Shown piece after piece: positions 53,073 to 61,727 of a stretch of 64,000 bases of DNA. Source of the stretch: Bacteroidota bacterium (GTDB lineage: Bacteria > Bacteroidota > Bacteroidia > J057 > JADKCL01); contig JADKCL010000003.1 in assembly GCA_016718825.1 (NCBI GenBank), positions 124,001 through 188,000 of the forward strand, written 5' to 3'. Position numbers and translations under genes: made by a program. The notes under the pieces were generated by a model that was not told the origin of the DNA, did not search any database, and worked only from the letters and a program-made list of their open reading frames with translations. Numbering within the stretch: the first letter of the stretch is position 1; the number at the start of each line of letters is the position of its first letter.

Positions 53073-53768
53073 ATGGCTTTTAGGCGCACGCTTTGCGTTG
53101 GGGATATTCATGGTGCTCACAAAGCCTTGGTGCAGGTCCTGGAGCGCTCAGGCTTTGATTCGACGCAAGACAGACTCATTTCCCTGGGAGACTTGACCGA
53201 CTACCATCCCGACAGCGACAAGGTGTTGGATACCTTGCTGACCATTCCAAATTTGGTGGCTGTGCGCGGCAACCATGATATCTGGGCAGAGGAATGGCTG
53301 CAAACGGGCGAAAGGGATTCACTTTGGCTCTACAACGGTGGGGAGGCTACCCTTGCTGCCTTCGAAAGACGCGATGACACCACGCAGGAACGCTACCGCC
53401 GGTTTTTCAGCAAACAGCTGCCGTATTTCGTCGATCAGGATAACCGCCTTTTTGTGCATGCAAGCATTGACCCGGTCCTGTTGCTGAAGGAGCAGAAGGA
53501 AGATGAACTATTTTGGGGGCGCAGTTTGTGGACAATGGCTACCCGTTCAGAGATGCTGGGTTTACCCTTCCCAAAAAATTCCTTCCACGAAATTTTCATT
53601 GGCCATACCCCTACGAGCAAAATTTGGCCGGATTGCAAACCTGTGCACATTGGCAACATTTGGAACCTCGACCAAGGCATCAAACGCATCGGCCGTCTCA
53701 CGATCATGGATGTATCCACCAAGGAATACTGGCAATCCGATTTCGCTGAAGAATTGGAACTTTTTTAG
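53073..53768 (+). CDS. Ser/Thr protein phosphatase (PPP)-family metallophosphoesterase
   Basis: The protein has 231 residues. GDIHGAH at Gly10-His13, SLGDLTDYHPDSDKVLD (GDxxD region), VRGNHDIWAEEW and FIGHTPTSKIWP give the PPP metal-binding set. The TDY version of the second motif and the small size resemble bacterial PrpA/PrpB-type phosphatases. It would dephosphorylate proteins or nucleotides such as Ap4A; the substrate is unknown. Its stop TAG overlaps the stop TAA of the convergent hypothetical gene (53765-53768), so the two share the last bases. Confidence 0.87.
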   Translation: MAFRRTLCVGDIHGAHKALVQVLERSGFDSTQDRLISLGDLTDYHPDSDKVLDTLLTIPNLVAVRGNHDIWAEEWLQTGERDSLWLYNGGEATLAAFERRDDTTQERYRRFFSKQLPYFVDQDNRLFVHASIDPVLLLKEQKEDELFWGRSLWTMATRSEMLGLPFPKNSFHEIFIGHTPTSKIWPDCKPVHIGNIWNLDQGIKRIGRLTIMDVSTKEYWQSDFAEELELF

Positions 53769-54508
53769 TCTGAAGGCAAATCGCCCTGCATTCTCCGTGG
53801 GTCTTGCTGAGGCCCGCTGATCCAACCACCGACGACAGCGAGGCGATTGTCGGGGTCAACCTTCGGAAATATCGAGAAATGCATGTCATCGACAAGGTCG
53901 ATCACAATCATACGGTTGAGCAAATTGGATTTGGTCTCGAAGCGCATGTGGCCTTCAGATGCTTTTATCGGCTTCAATTCGTCCGGGAGAAGATAATAGA
54001 GCCGGATTTTGGCGACTTCAGACAAATCTGCCGGATTCACCAAACATTCAGCCAAGGGATCCAAAAAGATGTTGCCGCTCAGATAGTGGAGTTTGCCTTT
54101 GGCGTCCAACCCGATCAGGAAGTGTTGGGGTGTACGTGGAGGCGGAACCACATGCCTACTCGTGGTCAAAATGCCGTTTCCTTGGGAATTGCGCAATTCT
54201 TGTCCAGGGATCAAGGTCAGGTGAATCAATTTTAGACCATGCAATTCGGGCATCAATTCGCCAACAAGGGTGATGTCCTCGAAGAAGTAGCCTTGATCAA
54301 TGGTGCGGAAAGTATAGAAGCGACGCTCATAGGGCGTACCGTCCTGCTGCGCGTGCAAGTTGTAACGAAAGGAGAATTCGGTTTTGATGTAGTCCTCTGA
54401 AACGGGCAAGTTGAGACCCACGCCATTGGGAAATGCCGATTGGGCGCGGATTTTGGTTACCTGCAAGCCAAAAAACAAGAGGGAAAACGTGATCAACGCG
54501 AATTTCAC
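53765..54508 (-). CDS. Exported hypothetical protein
   Basis: The protein has 247 residues with a GTG start (54508) and a clear signal peptide (KFALITFSLLFFGLQVTKIRAQ). The mature part is beta-rich with YKTEFSFRYNLH-type and FLIGLDAKGKLHYLSGN segments and no recognisable family. It sits 40 bases downstream of proline dehydrogenase on the same strand and may be cotranscribed with it. Its 3' end overlaps the phosphatase stop codon. Probably periplasmic or surface-exposed; the function is unknown. Confidence 0.75.
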   Translation of the reverse strand: MKFALITFSLLFFGLQVTKIRAQSAFPNGVGLNLPVSEDYIKTEFSFRYNLHAQQDGTPYERRFYTFRTIDQGYFFEDITLVGELMPELHGLKLIHLTLIPGQELRNSQGNGILTTSRHVVPPPRTPQHFLIGLDAKGKLHYLSGNIFLDPLAECLVNPADLSEVAKIRLYYLLPDELKPIKASEGHMRFETKSNLLNRMIVIDLVDDMHFSIFPKVDPDNRLAVVGGWISGPQQDPRRMQGDLPSD

Positions 54509-54547
54509 AGCGAAAAGACTTTTCCCGAAAATACGATTTTCGGCACT

Positions 54548-55738
54548 TCAGAGCAAACCCCTGCGCTGCACTTCCTTGCGAAGGAGTTCGACTTCACGGC
54601 TACTTTGGCCTGCGATGGAAGTATTTTCAGCGGCGCGGCGGAAGAGATACGGCAACACTGCCTTTACCGGTCCATAGGGCAAGTATTTGGCCGAACGGTA
54701 GCCATTGTGGGCGAGATTGAAGCTGATGTGATCGCTCATCCCAAGCAGTTGCGCAAACACGACATGCGGGTGATCGCGCGCGATGCCTTTTTCGTCGAGA
54801 AGGACGGCAAGCAAGGCTGCGCTTTCTTCATTGTGCGTGCCGGCGCAGAGCGCTACATGGTCGACATTGGCAATGCACTCGCGCAGTGCAGCATTGTAAT
54901 CGCGGTCCGTGGCAGCTTTGTTGGCTTGCATGGGCGTTCCGTAACCCAACTCCATCGCCCGGGCATTCTCCTTTTCGATATAGGCGCCACGCACCACTTT
55001 AATTCCGATAAAATGACCGGATTTCTTGCTCTCAGTGATCAAATTCTTCAAATATGCCAAACGATCGTGCCGATACATTTGCACAGTTTGGTACACAATG
55101 GGCTTCTGCTTGTTGAATTCGGCCATCATCTCCTCGGTCCAGACGTCGATCGTTTTTTGAATCCAAGACTCCTCGGCATCGACAAAAACGGGTTGTCCCA
55201 ATTCGAAGGCGACTTTGCAAACAGCCTTTAGCCGTTCCTTGCTACGGTCAAGGGAAGCGATTTCTTCCTTGGAAAGTTCGCGTCCGGCATCGCGTTTGGC
55301 GAGCAACTCAGCGTCGGCAATCCCGGTGACTTTCATGGCCGAAAATGCAACGGCATCGTCCGCAGCACCATGCCTCACCGTGCGGATGATCTCGTCGCGT
55401 GTCGCATTAAAACTCTCTTCGGTGCTTTTCCCTTCGACCGAATAATCAAGAATCGTCAACACTTTGCTCGCAAACAGCTCCTGGGAGCGGTCGCTAGTGT
55501 CTTCTAATGAGGTTCCCCCGCAAAAAATATCAAAAATTGTTCGGCGAATGATTCCTTGCACCGGCAGTCCCAATTTCAAGGCGAAGGTCACGAGCGGCGG
55601 GCCTACCTTGGAAAGGAAATTTGAGCCCAGCATCTTGAACAACCGGAAGGTACGTTGGAGTTGCGCATCACTTTTGTAGGCAAATGCAAACTCTGTGTTG
55701 CTGAAATCCAGTTTTTGTCCACGCGGGTTCGAATCCAT
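54548..55738 (-). CDS. Proline dehydrogenase
   Basis: PRODH oxidises proline to pyrroline-5-carboxylate with FAD, feeding electrons to the respiratory chain. The protein has 396 residues from the ATG at 55738; the longer reading would start at TTG two codons earlier. A TIM-barrel signature is present: VFVDAEESWIQ, GIKVVRGAYIEKENARA, ATDRDYNAALRE, LCAGTHNEESA and VVFAQLLGMSDHIS, ending YGPVKAVLPYLFRRAAENTSI. This is the mono-functional form; no P5C dehydrogenase lies nearby. The SSS transporter at 27520 could supply substrate, but that link is speculation. Confidence 0.93.
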   Translation of the reverse strand: MDSNPRGQKLDFSNTEFAFAYKSDAQLQRTFRLFKMLGSNFLSKVGPPLVTFALKLGLPVQGIIRRTIFDIFCGGTSLEDTSDRSQELFASKVLTILDYSVEGKSTEESFNATRDEIIRTVRHGAADDAVAFSAMKVTGIADAELLAKRDAGRELSKEEIASLDRSKERLKAVCKVAFELGQPVFVDAEESWIQKTIDVWTEEMMAEFNKQKPIVYQTVQMYRHDRLAYLKNLITESKKSGHFIGIKVVRGAYIEKENARAMELGYGTPMQANKAATDRDYNAALRECIANVDHVALCAGTHNEESAALLAVLLDEKGIARDHPHVVFAQLLGMSDHISFNLAHNGYRSAKYLPYGPVKAVLPYLFRRAAENTSIAGQSSREVELLRKEVQRRGLL

Positions 55739-55811
55739 TTCCAAAGAATTATGAGGCCGAAATTAAGACAATTTGATCAGAAGCAACAAAGACCTTGATC
55801 ATGACAATGCT

Positions 55812-55819
55812 TATCTTCG
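55812..55819 (+). promoter_or_regulatory. -7-like box (TATCTTCG) of the AddB-like gene
   Basis: One mismatch from TAnnTTTG, ending 4 bases before the ATG at 55824. The same octamer precedes the lipid-kinase gene at 31063. No TTG at the correct -33 distance was found here. Confidence 0.3.
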
Positions 55820-55823
55820 TCCC

Positions 55824-58646
55824 ATGGCCAGCTTCATTGAACAATTGAGTCTTACGCTAATTCAAACGCACGGCGCCCACCTCGGCGAACTCTGCGTGGT
55901 TTTTCCCTCCCGCAGAGCGTGCGCATTCATGGAGGCAAGCCTCGCAAAGCACATTCCGCATGCGACGTGGGCACCCAAAATGTATTCGATCGAGGATTTT
56001 GTGCCCCAATTGCAACAGGTCAACATCCTGGATCCGATCTCCTTGACGTTTGAGTTGTGGCCGATTTACAAACAGGCATTTCCCAACGAGTCCTTCGATC
56101 AGTTTTACGCTTGGGGGCAAATGATCGTCGCGGACTTCAATGAAGTCGATTTGCATTTGATAGATGGCGGCAAAATTTTCCAGAATCTCGCTGAGCTCAA
56201 ACGCATCGACGTCACCATTGACGGATGGCTGAATGAAGACGGGAAATTGAGTACGCATCAGCATGAATACATGCGTTTTTGGGAATTGCTGGGCGTATTT
56301 TACCAAAGCCTTCAGGCGAAGCTCTCCATTCAAGGGATGGCAAGCCCGGGCCAAGCCTTGCGGGCGCTGGTGACCAAGGTAAAAGCTTCCAAACCGATGT
56401 TGCCTTGGAAACGCGTGATTTTTGCGGGCTTCAATGCGTTGGCGCCGGCAGAGGAAAACTTGATTTTGGCGTTGATTCAATGGGATTTGGCCGACTGCTA
56501 TTGGGATTTGGATGCTTGGTACACGGAAAACGAAGAACAGGAAGCCGGGAAATTTTTCCGGGAATTGCGCCGGCGATGGGAAGCGGCGATGCCGCAGATG
56601 AAGGGCAACTGGAACTGGATCGGCAAGCATTTGGAGACCCAAACAAAGGAAATGGTGCTCACAGCCGTTCCCAAGCGTGTCGGTCAGGCCAAAGCAGCGG
56701 GTTTGCTCCTCGAAGAAATGGCCCAGGGCATCGCCCCGGAATCCCTCGCACTTGTACTTCCGGATGAAAACCTATTGTTCCCGGTACTGCATAGTCTGCC
56801 GGAGTCACTCAGGGACGTGAATGTCACGATGGGATATCCGTTGCGGAACACCCCCTTGTATGGCCTGATTGACTCTGTGCTGACCCTGCATGAAAACGCA
56901 GCCCGCCTTCGGCCGGGCGGGGTTGGGCAGCCTGTTTATTACTTTCGGGACATTATTTCGATTCTTCGGCATCCTTATATTCATCAGCTCGCAACAGAGG
57001 AAGGCCGGGAAACGATGCGCATCATCACGCAGGAAAATATGATTTACCTGGCGCCGACGTATTTCATGCGCTACGAAGCCGATCATATTCTGCGGTTTCT
57101 GTTTGAGCCTTGGACGGACCTCGGCTCGGCCATCCGCTATTTGCTGGACCTGTTTTTGAAGCTCAAAACCGCATTCGAAGCGCGGCAAAAGACAGAAAAT
57201 CCACTGCCAACGGTCGAATCGGAGATTTTGTTCCAGTTTTTCAGCCTCACGCAGAAGCTGCAAACCAAGCTGGATAAGTATCTGGATGAAAACGATCTGG
57301 GAACGTTTCGGCGCATCTACCGCGAGGTGATTGTCGGCGCAAGCCTGCCGTTTGCGGGGGAACCTCTCAAGGGCATTCAAGTCATGGGAATGCTGGAGAC
57401 GCGGGTGCTTGATTTTGACCGGTTGATCCTTTTGTCGGTCAATGAGGGCATCCTACCGCCCAAACAGCAGCAAAATTCGTTGATTCCGTATGGCATCCGC
57501 AAGGCATTTCAAATGCCGACGCATGAAGACCGGGACGCCGTCTATGCCTACCATTTTTACCGGCTGATGCAACGTGCGCGCCATGTTCAGCTGATTTACG
57601 ATACACAAGCTGATAGTCAGGGCGGAGGAGAAAAAAGCAGGTTCATTGCACAGATCGAAGCGGAATTGCTGCAACGCAACCCGGGCATCACGGTGCGGCA
57701 CGAAACTTTTACATTCCCGGCTTTGCCGGAAGAAATACAGCCGATCATCATCCAAAAGGATGCGGATGTGCTGAAAAAGCTGATCGAAAAAGGTTCCGAC
57801 AAAGGATTTTCGCCCAGTGCCTTGAACACCTACCTCAGTTGCAGTCTACAATTTTACTTTCAAAACCTGCTCAAACTGAAGGAGAAGGACGTTCCGGAGG
57901 AAACGATGGAAGACAATACCTTTGGCATGGTGGTGCACGGCGCGTTGGAACTGCTGTATAAGCCGCTTGTGGGGCAAACGCTGCAAGCAAAAGACATTGC
58001 GCCCCTGCTCGATAAGGTCGATGATGCCGTTGAAAAGGTTTTTACCATCAAAACGCATAGTGACAACTTCAAAACGGGTCGAAATCGGCTTTTGCTCGGA
58101 GTGATCCGGGATCTTGTGCGGCAAATGCTCGAACTGGACATGGCTGCGGCTCCCATTGAACTCATGGCATTGGAACAGGAGATGGAAGCTTTCATCCCGA
58201 CGCAACGCCATCCGGAAGGACTGAAACTACGCGGGTATGTGGACCGGGTGGACCGTGCAGGTGGCCGAATTCGCATCATCGACTACAAAACAGGGCAAGT
58301 CACAGGTCTGAAAGTCAAGAACTTCCTGGATCTCAAGGAGGATAAACCGCAGAAGGAGGTCTTTCAGTTGGGGAGTTATGCCTACCTCTACCATCGCAAC
58401 CACAACCCCGACCGTGCGGTCTATCCCGGCATTTTTGGCATGCGCAACCTCCCCGCCGGATTCTTGACGCTGGAGTATGGACCGCAAAAGATTGGCGAAT
58501 TCGACTTGCTCAGTTTGGCCGAATTTGAAGGCTTGTTGGTGAATATTTTTGACGACTTGCTGGATCCCGACCTGCCTTTTACCCAAACAGCCGACGAAAA
58601 GCGTTGTATTTTTTGTGCCTTCAAAACGATTTGCAACCGTCATTGA
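55824..58646 (+). CDS. addB: AddB-like PD-(D/E)XK nuclease with Fe-S cluster motif
   Basis: The protein has 940 residues from the ATG at 55824. The N-terminal helicase-like part lacks a Walker A lysine, as in AddB. The C-terminal nuclease is intact: FGMVVHGALELL with His705, then RGYVDRVD and IIDYKTG (Asp820-Tyr821-Lys822) and VFQLGSYAYLY. Four cysteines (Cys673; Cys928, Cys931, Cys937) have the C-x2-C-x5-C tail spacing known from the B. subtilis AddB iron-sulfur staple. It pairs logically with the AddA-like helicase at 43690, which has lost its nuclease, making a single-nuclease AddAB. Divergent from proline dehydrogenase. Confidence 0.9.
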   Translation: MASFIEQLSLTLIQTHGAHLGELCVVFPSRRACAFMEASLAKHIPHATWAPKMYSIEDFVPQLQQVNILDPISLTFELWPIYKQAFPNESFDQFYAWGQMIVADFNEVDLHLIDGGKIFQNLAELKRIDVTIDGWLNEDGKLSTHQHEYMRFWELLGVFYQSLQAKLSIQGMASPGQALRALVTKVKASKPMLPWKRVIFAGFNALAPAEENLILALIQWDLADCYWDLDAWYTENEEQEAGKFFRELRRRWEAAMPQMKGNWNWIGKHLETQTKEMVLTAVPKRVGQAKAAGLLLEEMAQGIAPESLALVLPDENLLFPVLHSLPESLRDVNVTMGYPLRNTPLYGLIDSVLTLHENAARLRPGGVGQPVYYFRDIISILRHPYIHQLATEEGRETMRIITQENMIYLAPTYFMRYEADHILRFLFEPWTDLGSAIRYLLDLFLKLKTAFEARQKTENPLPTVESEILFQFFSLTQKLQTKLDKYLDENDLGTFRRIYREVIVGASLPFAGEPLKGIQVMGMLETRVLDFDRLILLSVNEGILPPKQQQNSLIPYGIRKAFQMPTHEDRDAVYAYHFYRLMQRARHVQLIYDTQADSQGGGEKSRFIAQIEAELLQRNPGITVRHETFTFPALPEEIQPIIIQKDADVLKKLIEKGSDKGFSPSALNTYLSCSLQFYFQNLLKLKEKDVPEETMEDNTFGMVVHGALELLYKPLVGQTLQAKDIAPLLDKVDDAVEKVFTIKTHSDNFKTGRNRLLLGVIRDLVRQMLELDMAAAPIELMALEQEMEAFIPTQRHPEGLKLRGYVDRVDRAGGRIRIIDYKTGQVTGLKVKNFLDLKEDKPQKEVFQLGSYAYLYHRNHNPDRAVYPGIFGMRNLPAGFLTLEYGPQKIGEFDLLSLAEFEGLLVNIFDDLLDPDLPFTQTADEKRCIFCAFKTICNRH

Positions 58647-58806
58647 TGCAAATAATGGTTAACCAACGAAACATTGTAGCGGCAAGTCCGTTTCACTCCC
58701 ATCAAGCAAGCCACTTCCTGACGAAGTGTGGAAAATTTGGGTGACTTTCGATAGTTTTCGCAACAAGACTCAAAAAAATTGACATATTTGTCGGCATTCT
58801 AAAAAG

Positions 58807-59184
58807 TTGGGAAAGTTCAACAGCATACGATTTCTCCTGTCCATTCTCCTCATCGGGGGATGCATGAATATCGCCATTCCTTTGAAATCCCTTCAGCTGA
58901 CCTTTTACACTTTTGCCTGGGACTTTCAATCGGAAGACCGGGAAAAAGATCAAGAAGGCGAAGACGAACAAAACCGGGATTCAAAAGAAGAACGTGATTC
59001 CAAAGACGAGCGCGATGACCGCGAGGAAAAGGAAGCAGAAGGATTTGACAAAGAGTACTTTGGGAAATCCTCCTCGTTCAAAATACTCCTATCTCAACAA
59101 AATGGATGGCGTGCGGTGGCTGTTGGCAGCCTAGTACCGCCGCATTTGGAGACGATTGTGCCTCCTCCGAAGGTTCATAGCTGA
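58807..59184 (+). CDS. Small membrane protein or lipoprotein with acidic linker
   Basis: The protein has 125 residues with a TTG start at 58807; ATG at 58864 is an alternative but would drop the hydrophobic segment. FLLSILLIGGC gives a signal-anchor or lipobox-like start (Cys19). A hydrophobic stretch (about 20-38) follows. The central region is a charged run (SEDREKDQEGEDEQNRDSK and similar, to about residue 80). The last 45 residues are hydrophobic to mixed. It lies 96 bases upstream of the SulP transporter and may belong to the same unit. Whether it is translated is not certain; no family was recognised. Confidence 0.5.
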   Translation: MGKFNSIRFLLSILLIGGCMNIAIPLKSLQLTFYTFAWDFQSEDREKDQEGEDEQNRDSKEERDSKDERDDREEKEAEGFDKEYFGKSSSFKILLSQQNGWRAVAVGSLVPPHLETIVPPPKVHS

Positions 59185-59279
59185 AAAACAGTTGCGCACC
59201 CCGCTTTTCGGGCCAAAGGCATCCTTGTATGCCTTGTGCACTTTTCATTTTAGCTGATTTCGGACAATTATAACTCCCT

Positions 59280-60911
59280 GTGAAGAAATTCAATTCTGGT
59301 GATCTTTTAAAAGATCTGAATGCTGGTTTGGTCGTATTCCTTGTGGCTTTGCCACTCTGCCTTGGGATTGCCTTGGCATCCAAAGCTCCCTTGATGTCTG
59401 GCATCATTGCAGGCGTGATCGGGGGGATTGTGGTCGGAGCCTTGAGCGGTTCACAACTCGGTGTCAGCGGTCCTGCGGCAGGTTTGGTGGCCACGGTGAT
59501 CGCGGGCCTCACCGCAATGGGTGGATCATTTTCAATGTTTTGCCTCGCAATTTTGCTCGCAGGGGTGATGCAAGTCGCATTTGGCCTCCTGCGCGCCGGC
59601 GCGCTTGCGCAGTATTTCCCCACAAGTGTGATCAAAGGAATGCTTGCCGCCATCGGGATTACGATTGTGTTGAAACAGATACCGCACATGGTCGGACTCG
59701 ACTCCGATTACGAAGGCGACTTCAACTTCATTCAGGCAGACGGTCACACGACCTTTTCCGAATTTGGCTATTTGTTTGAGGCACTCACACCGGGGGCGGT
59801 GATCATCGCCTTGGCGGGATTAGCGATCATGCTGCTCTGGAATCTCCCGGCCATCAAGCAAAACAAGGTGCTTGCCTTGATCCCCGGACCATTGCTCGCA
59901 GTCGGCCTCGGAATCGGATTGCAAGTGTTTTTTCAGGAGACCGGTTCTTCCCTTGCTTTGGCACCTGAGCACTTGGTTCAAATCAAAGCTTCGCGTAATC
60001 CCGTCGAATGGATTTCCCTTCCCGACTTTTCCCAGATTGGAAATCTAACGGTTTGGACCTATGCCTTCGTGATCTTCCTGATTGCCAGCATCGAATCCTT
60101 GCTTTGTGCAGAAGCGACCGACAAAATCGACCCGCAAATGCGTGTGGCCAACAAAAACAAGGAATTGGTGGCGCAAGGCGTTGGCAACGTTTTGGCAGGC
60201 CTTGTCGGGGGATTGCCGATCACCCAGGTGATCGTGCGCAGTTCCGCCAACGTGCAAGCGGGCGGGCGCACACGTATCTCCGCGATTTTCCATGGTATTT
60301 TGATCCTTGTCGCAGTGGTGGCAATTCCGGGAGTGCTCAACAAAATTCCAATGGCGAGCCTCGCTGCGGTGTTGTTGCTTGTGGGGTACAACCTTGCAAA
60401 ACCTTCACTGATGATCAAATACTACAAGAAGGGCTGGACACAATTTATTCCATTTGCAGTGACGATCCCGGCTGTTTTGTTGACGGATCTGCTAGAAGGC
60501 GTTGCCATTGGCATCGCTGTGGCCATTTTCTTCATTCTGAGGCGCAACTTCCGGGCCCCCTACGATTATCATTTGGATGAAAGCAAGGAGGTTCCTGTGT
60601 TGACCTTGAAATTGGCCAACATCGTGAGCTTCATGAACAAAGGCGTGATCATATCCACGTTGGAGATGATTCCGCCGCAATCCAAAGTCATTATCGACAC
60701 GACCCACACGGGCTTGATCGATCCTGACATTGTGGAAGTCATTGAGGATTTCCTCCAAAAGGCACCTACCAAGGAAATCGACGTAAAACTCATCGGAACG
60801 CTGGACCATACCGCATCGGTCAAAAATCCGACGAAAAAATTGCGCGAGATCCTGGCAAAGTACCAAGACGGGGCCGAAAAGGACATTCCAAGCAAGTTTG
60901 TCAAACAATAG
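59280..60911 (+). CDS. SulP-family inorganic anion transporter with STAS domain
   Basis: The protein has 543 residues with a GTG start. A membrane domain of about 12-14 helices (about 15-420) carries DLNAGLVVFLVALPLCLGIALASKAPLMSGIIAG and QLGVSGPAAGLVATVIAGL. It continues with AGVMQVAFGLLRAG, IASIESLLCAEATDKIDP and GNVLAGLVGGLPITQVIVRSSAN. A C-terminal STAS-like domain (about 455-540) follows. SulP proteins carry sulfate, bicarbonate or other anions. The next gene is a carbonic anhydrase and then DabA, so bicarbonate is the likely cargo, by context. The 117-base gap to the anhydrase gene has no terminator of note. Confidence 0.93.
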   Translation: MKKFNSGDLLKDLNAGLVVFLVALPLCLGIALASKAPLMSGIIAGVIGGIVVGALSGSQLGVSGPAAGLVATVIAGLTAMGGSFSMFCLAILLAGVMQVAFGLLRAGALAQYFPTSVIKGMLAAIGITIVLKQIPHMVGLDSDYEGDFNFIQADGHTTFSEFGYLFEALTPGAVIIALAGLAIMLLWNLPAIKQNKVLALIPGPLLAVGLGIGLQVFFQETGSSLALAPEHLVQIKASRNPVEWISLPDFSQIGNLTVWTYAFVIFLIASIESLLCAEATDKIDPQMRVANKNKELVAQGVGNVLAGLVGGLPITQVIVRSSANVQAGGRTRISAIFHGILILVAVVAIPGVLNKIPMASLAAVLLLVGYNLAKPSLMIKYYKKGWTQFIPFAVTIPAVLLTDLLEGVAIGIAVAIFFILRRNFRAPYDYHLDESKEVPVLTLKLANIVSFMNKGVIISTLEMIPPQSKVIIDTTHTGLIDPDIVEVIEDFLQKAPTKEIDVKLIGTLDHTASVKNPTKKLREILAKYQDGAEKDIPSKFVKQ

Positions 60912-61028
60912 CAGCATGTGGCAACTGCCACTTCCCCCCGGGAGAAAGGGGCCTCCCCTCGAGACATGCGCTCACCGCTTGTCCAATGTGCACCCAATTA
61001 TCAATCCATCAATTAGTTATCAAATCAA

Positions 61029-61691
61029 ATGCTGAAGTCATATCTGAAACTTCTCGAGAACAATAAGGAATGGGTCGCCAAGCAAAAGGCCATTGACCCC
61101 GATTTTTTCAAGAACCTGGCCAAAGGCCAAACTCCGGAATATCTCTGGATCGGTTGCTCAGACAGCCGCGTACCGGCAAACGAAATTACCGGCACGCGCC
61201 CTGGCGAGATGTTTGTGCATCGCAACATTGCCAACATGGTGGTGCACAGCGACATGAACCTTCTGAGCGTCCTGTCCTATGCTGTAGAGGTTTTGAAGGT
61301 AAAACACATCATCGTTTGCGGCCATTACGGCTGCGGTGGTGTCATCGCCGCCATGGGCAACAAACAATTTGGATTGATAGACAACTGGTTGCGCCATATC
61401 AAGGATGTTTACCGGATTCACCACGCAGAGCTGGATAGCATCACGGATATGGAGCAGCGTTCAAGGCGTTTTGTTGAATGCAATGTCATCGAGCAGGTGA
61501 ATGACCTTGGGAAATCCTCGATCGTTCAAAATGCTTGGTCCAATGAACAACCCCTGCACATACATGGCTGGGTTTACGACGTTGCCGACGGCGAAATCAA
61601 GGACCTTGGGGTAACCTGTACCGGCTTCAAGGACTTGCACCAAGTCTATCAGCTCGAGACCAAGGAGGGCAAAATCTACTCAGGCGTCTAA
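61029..61691 (+). CDS. can: Beta-carbonic anhydrase
   Basis: This zinc enzyme interconverts CO2 and bicarbonate in the cytoplasm. The protein has 220 residues, the typical beta-class size. Zinc ligands are visible as Cys43 (GCSDSRVPANEI, with the Asp45-Arg47 dyad), His99 and Cys102 (IIVCGHYGCGGV). The conserved PGEMFVHRNIAN and GWVYDVADGEIKDLG blocks complete the pattern. It follows the SulP transporter by 117 bases and precedes DabA by 36 bases. This order suggests that imported bicarbonate or CO2 is equilibrated by this enzyme as part of one inorganic-carbon system. Confidence 0.96.
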   Translation: MLKSYLKLLENNKEWVAKQKAIDPDFFKNLAKGQTPEYLWIGCSDSRVPANEITGTRPGEMFVHRNIANMVVHSDMNLLSVLSYAVEVLKVKHIIVCGHYGCGGVIAAMGNKQFGLIDNWLRHIKDVYRIHHAELDSITDMEQRSRRFVECNVIEQVNDLGKSSIVQNAWSNEQPLHIHGWVYDVADGEIKDLGVTCTGFKDLHQVYQLETKEGKIYSGV

Positions 61692-61727
61692 ACACCCCAT
61701 GACGGCGACTTTTCGCCAAACTTGCCC

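Noticed and set aside
55724..55740. GGGTTCGAATCC, resembling a tRNA T-arm
   Set aside because: It encodes MDSNPRG at the start of proline dehydrogenase. No acceptor, D or anticodon stems are present.
60912..61028. Hairpin GTGGCA/TGCCAC between the SulP and carbonic anhydrase genes
   Set aside because: Short stem without a T-run, so it does not look like a terminator. The cluster can be read as one unit.
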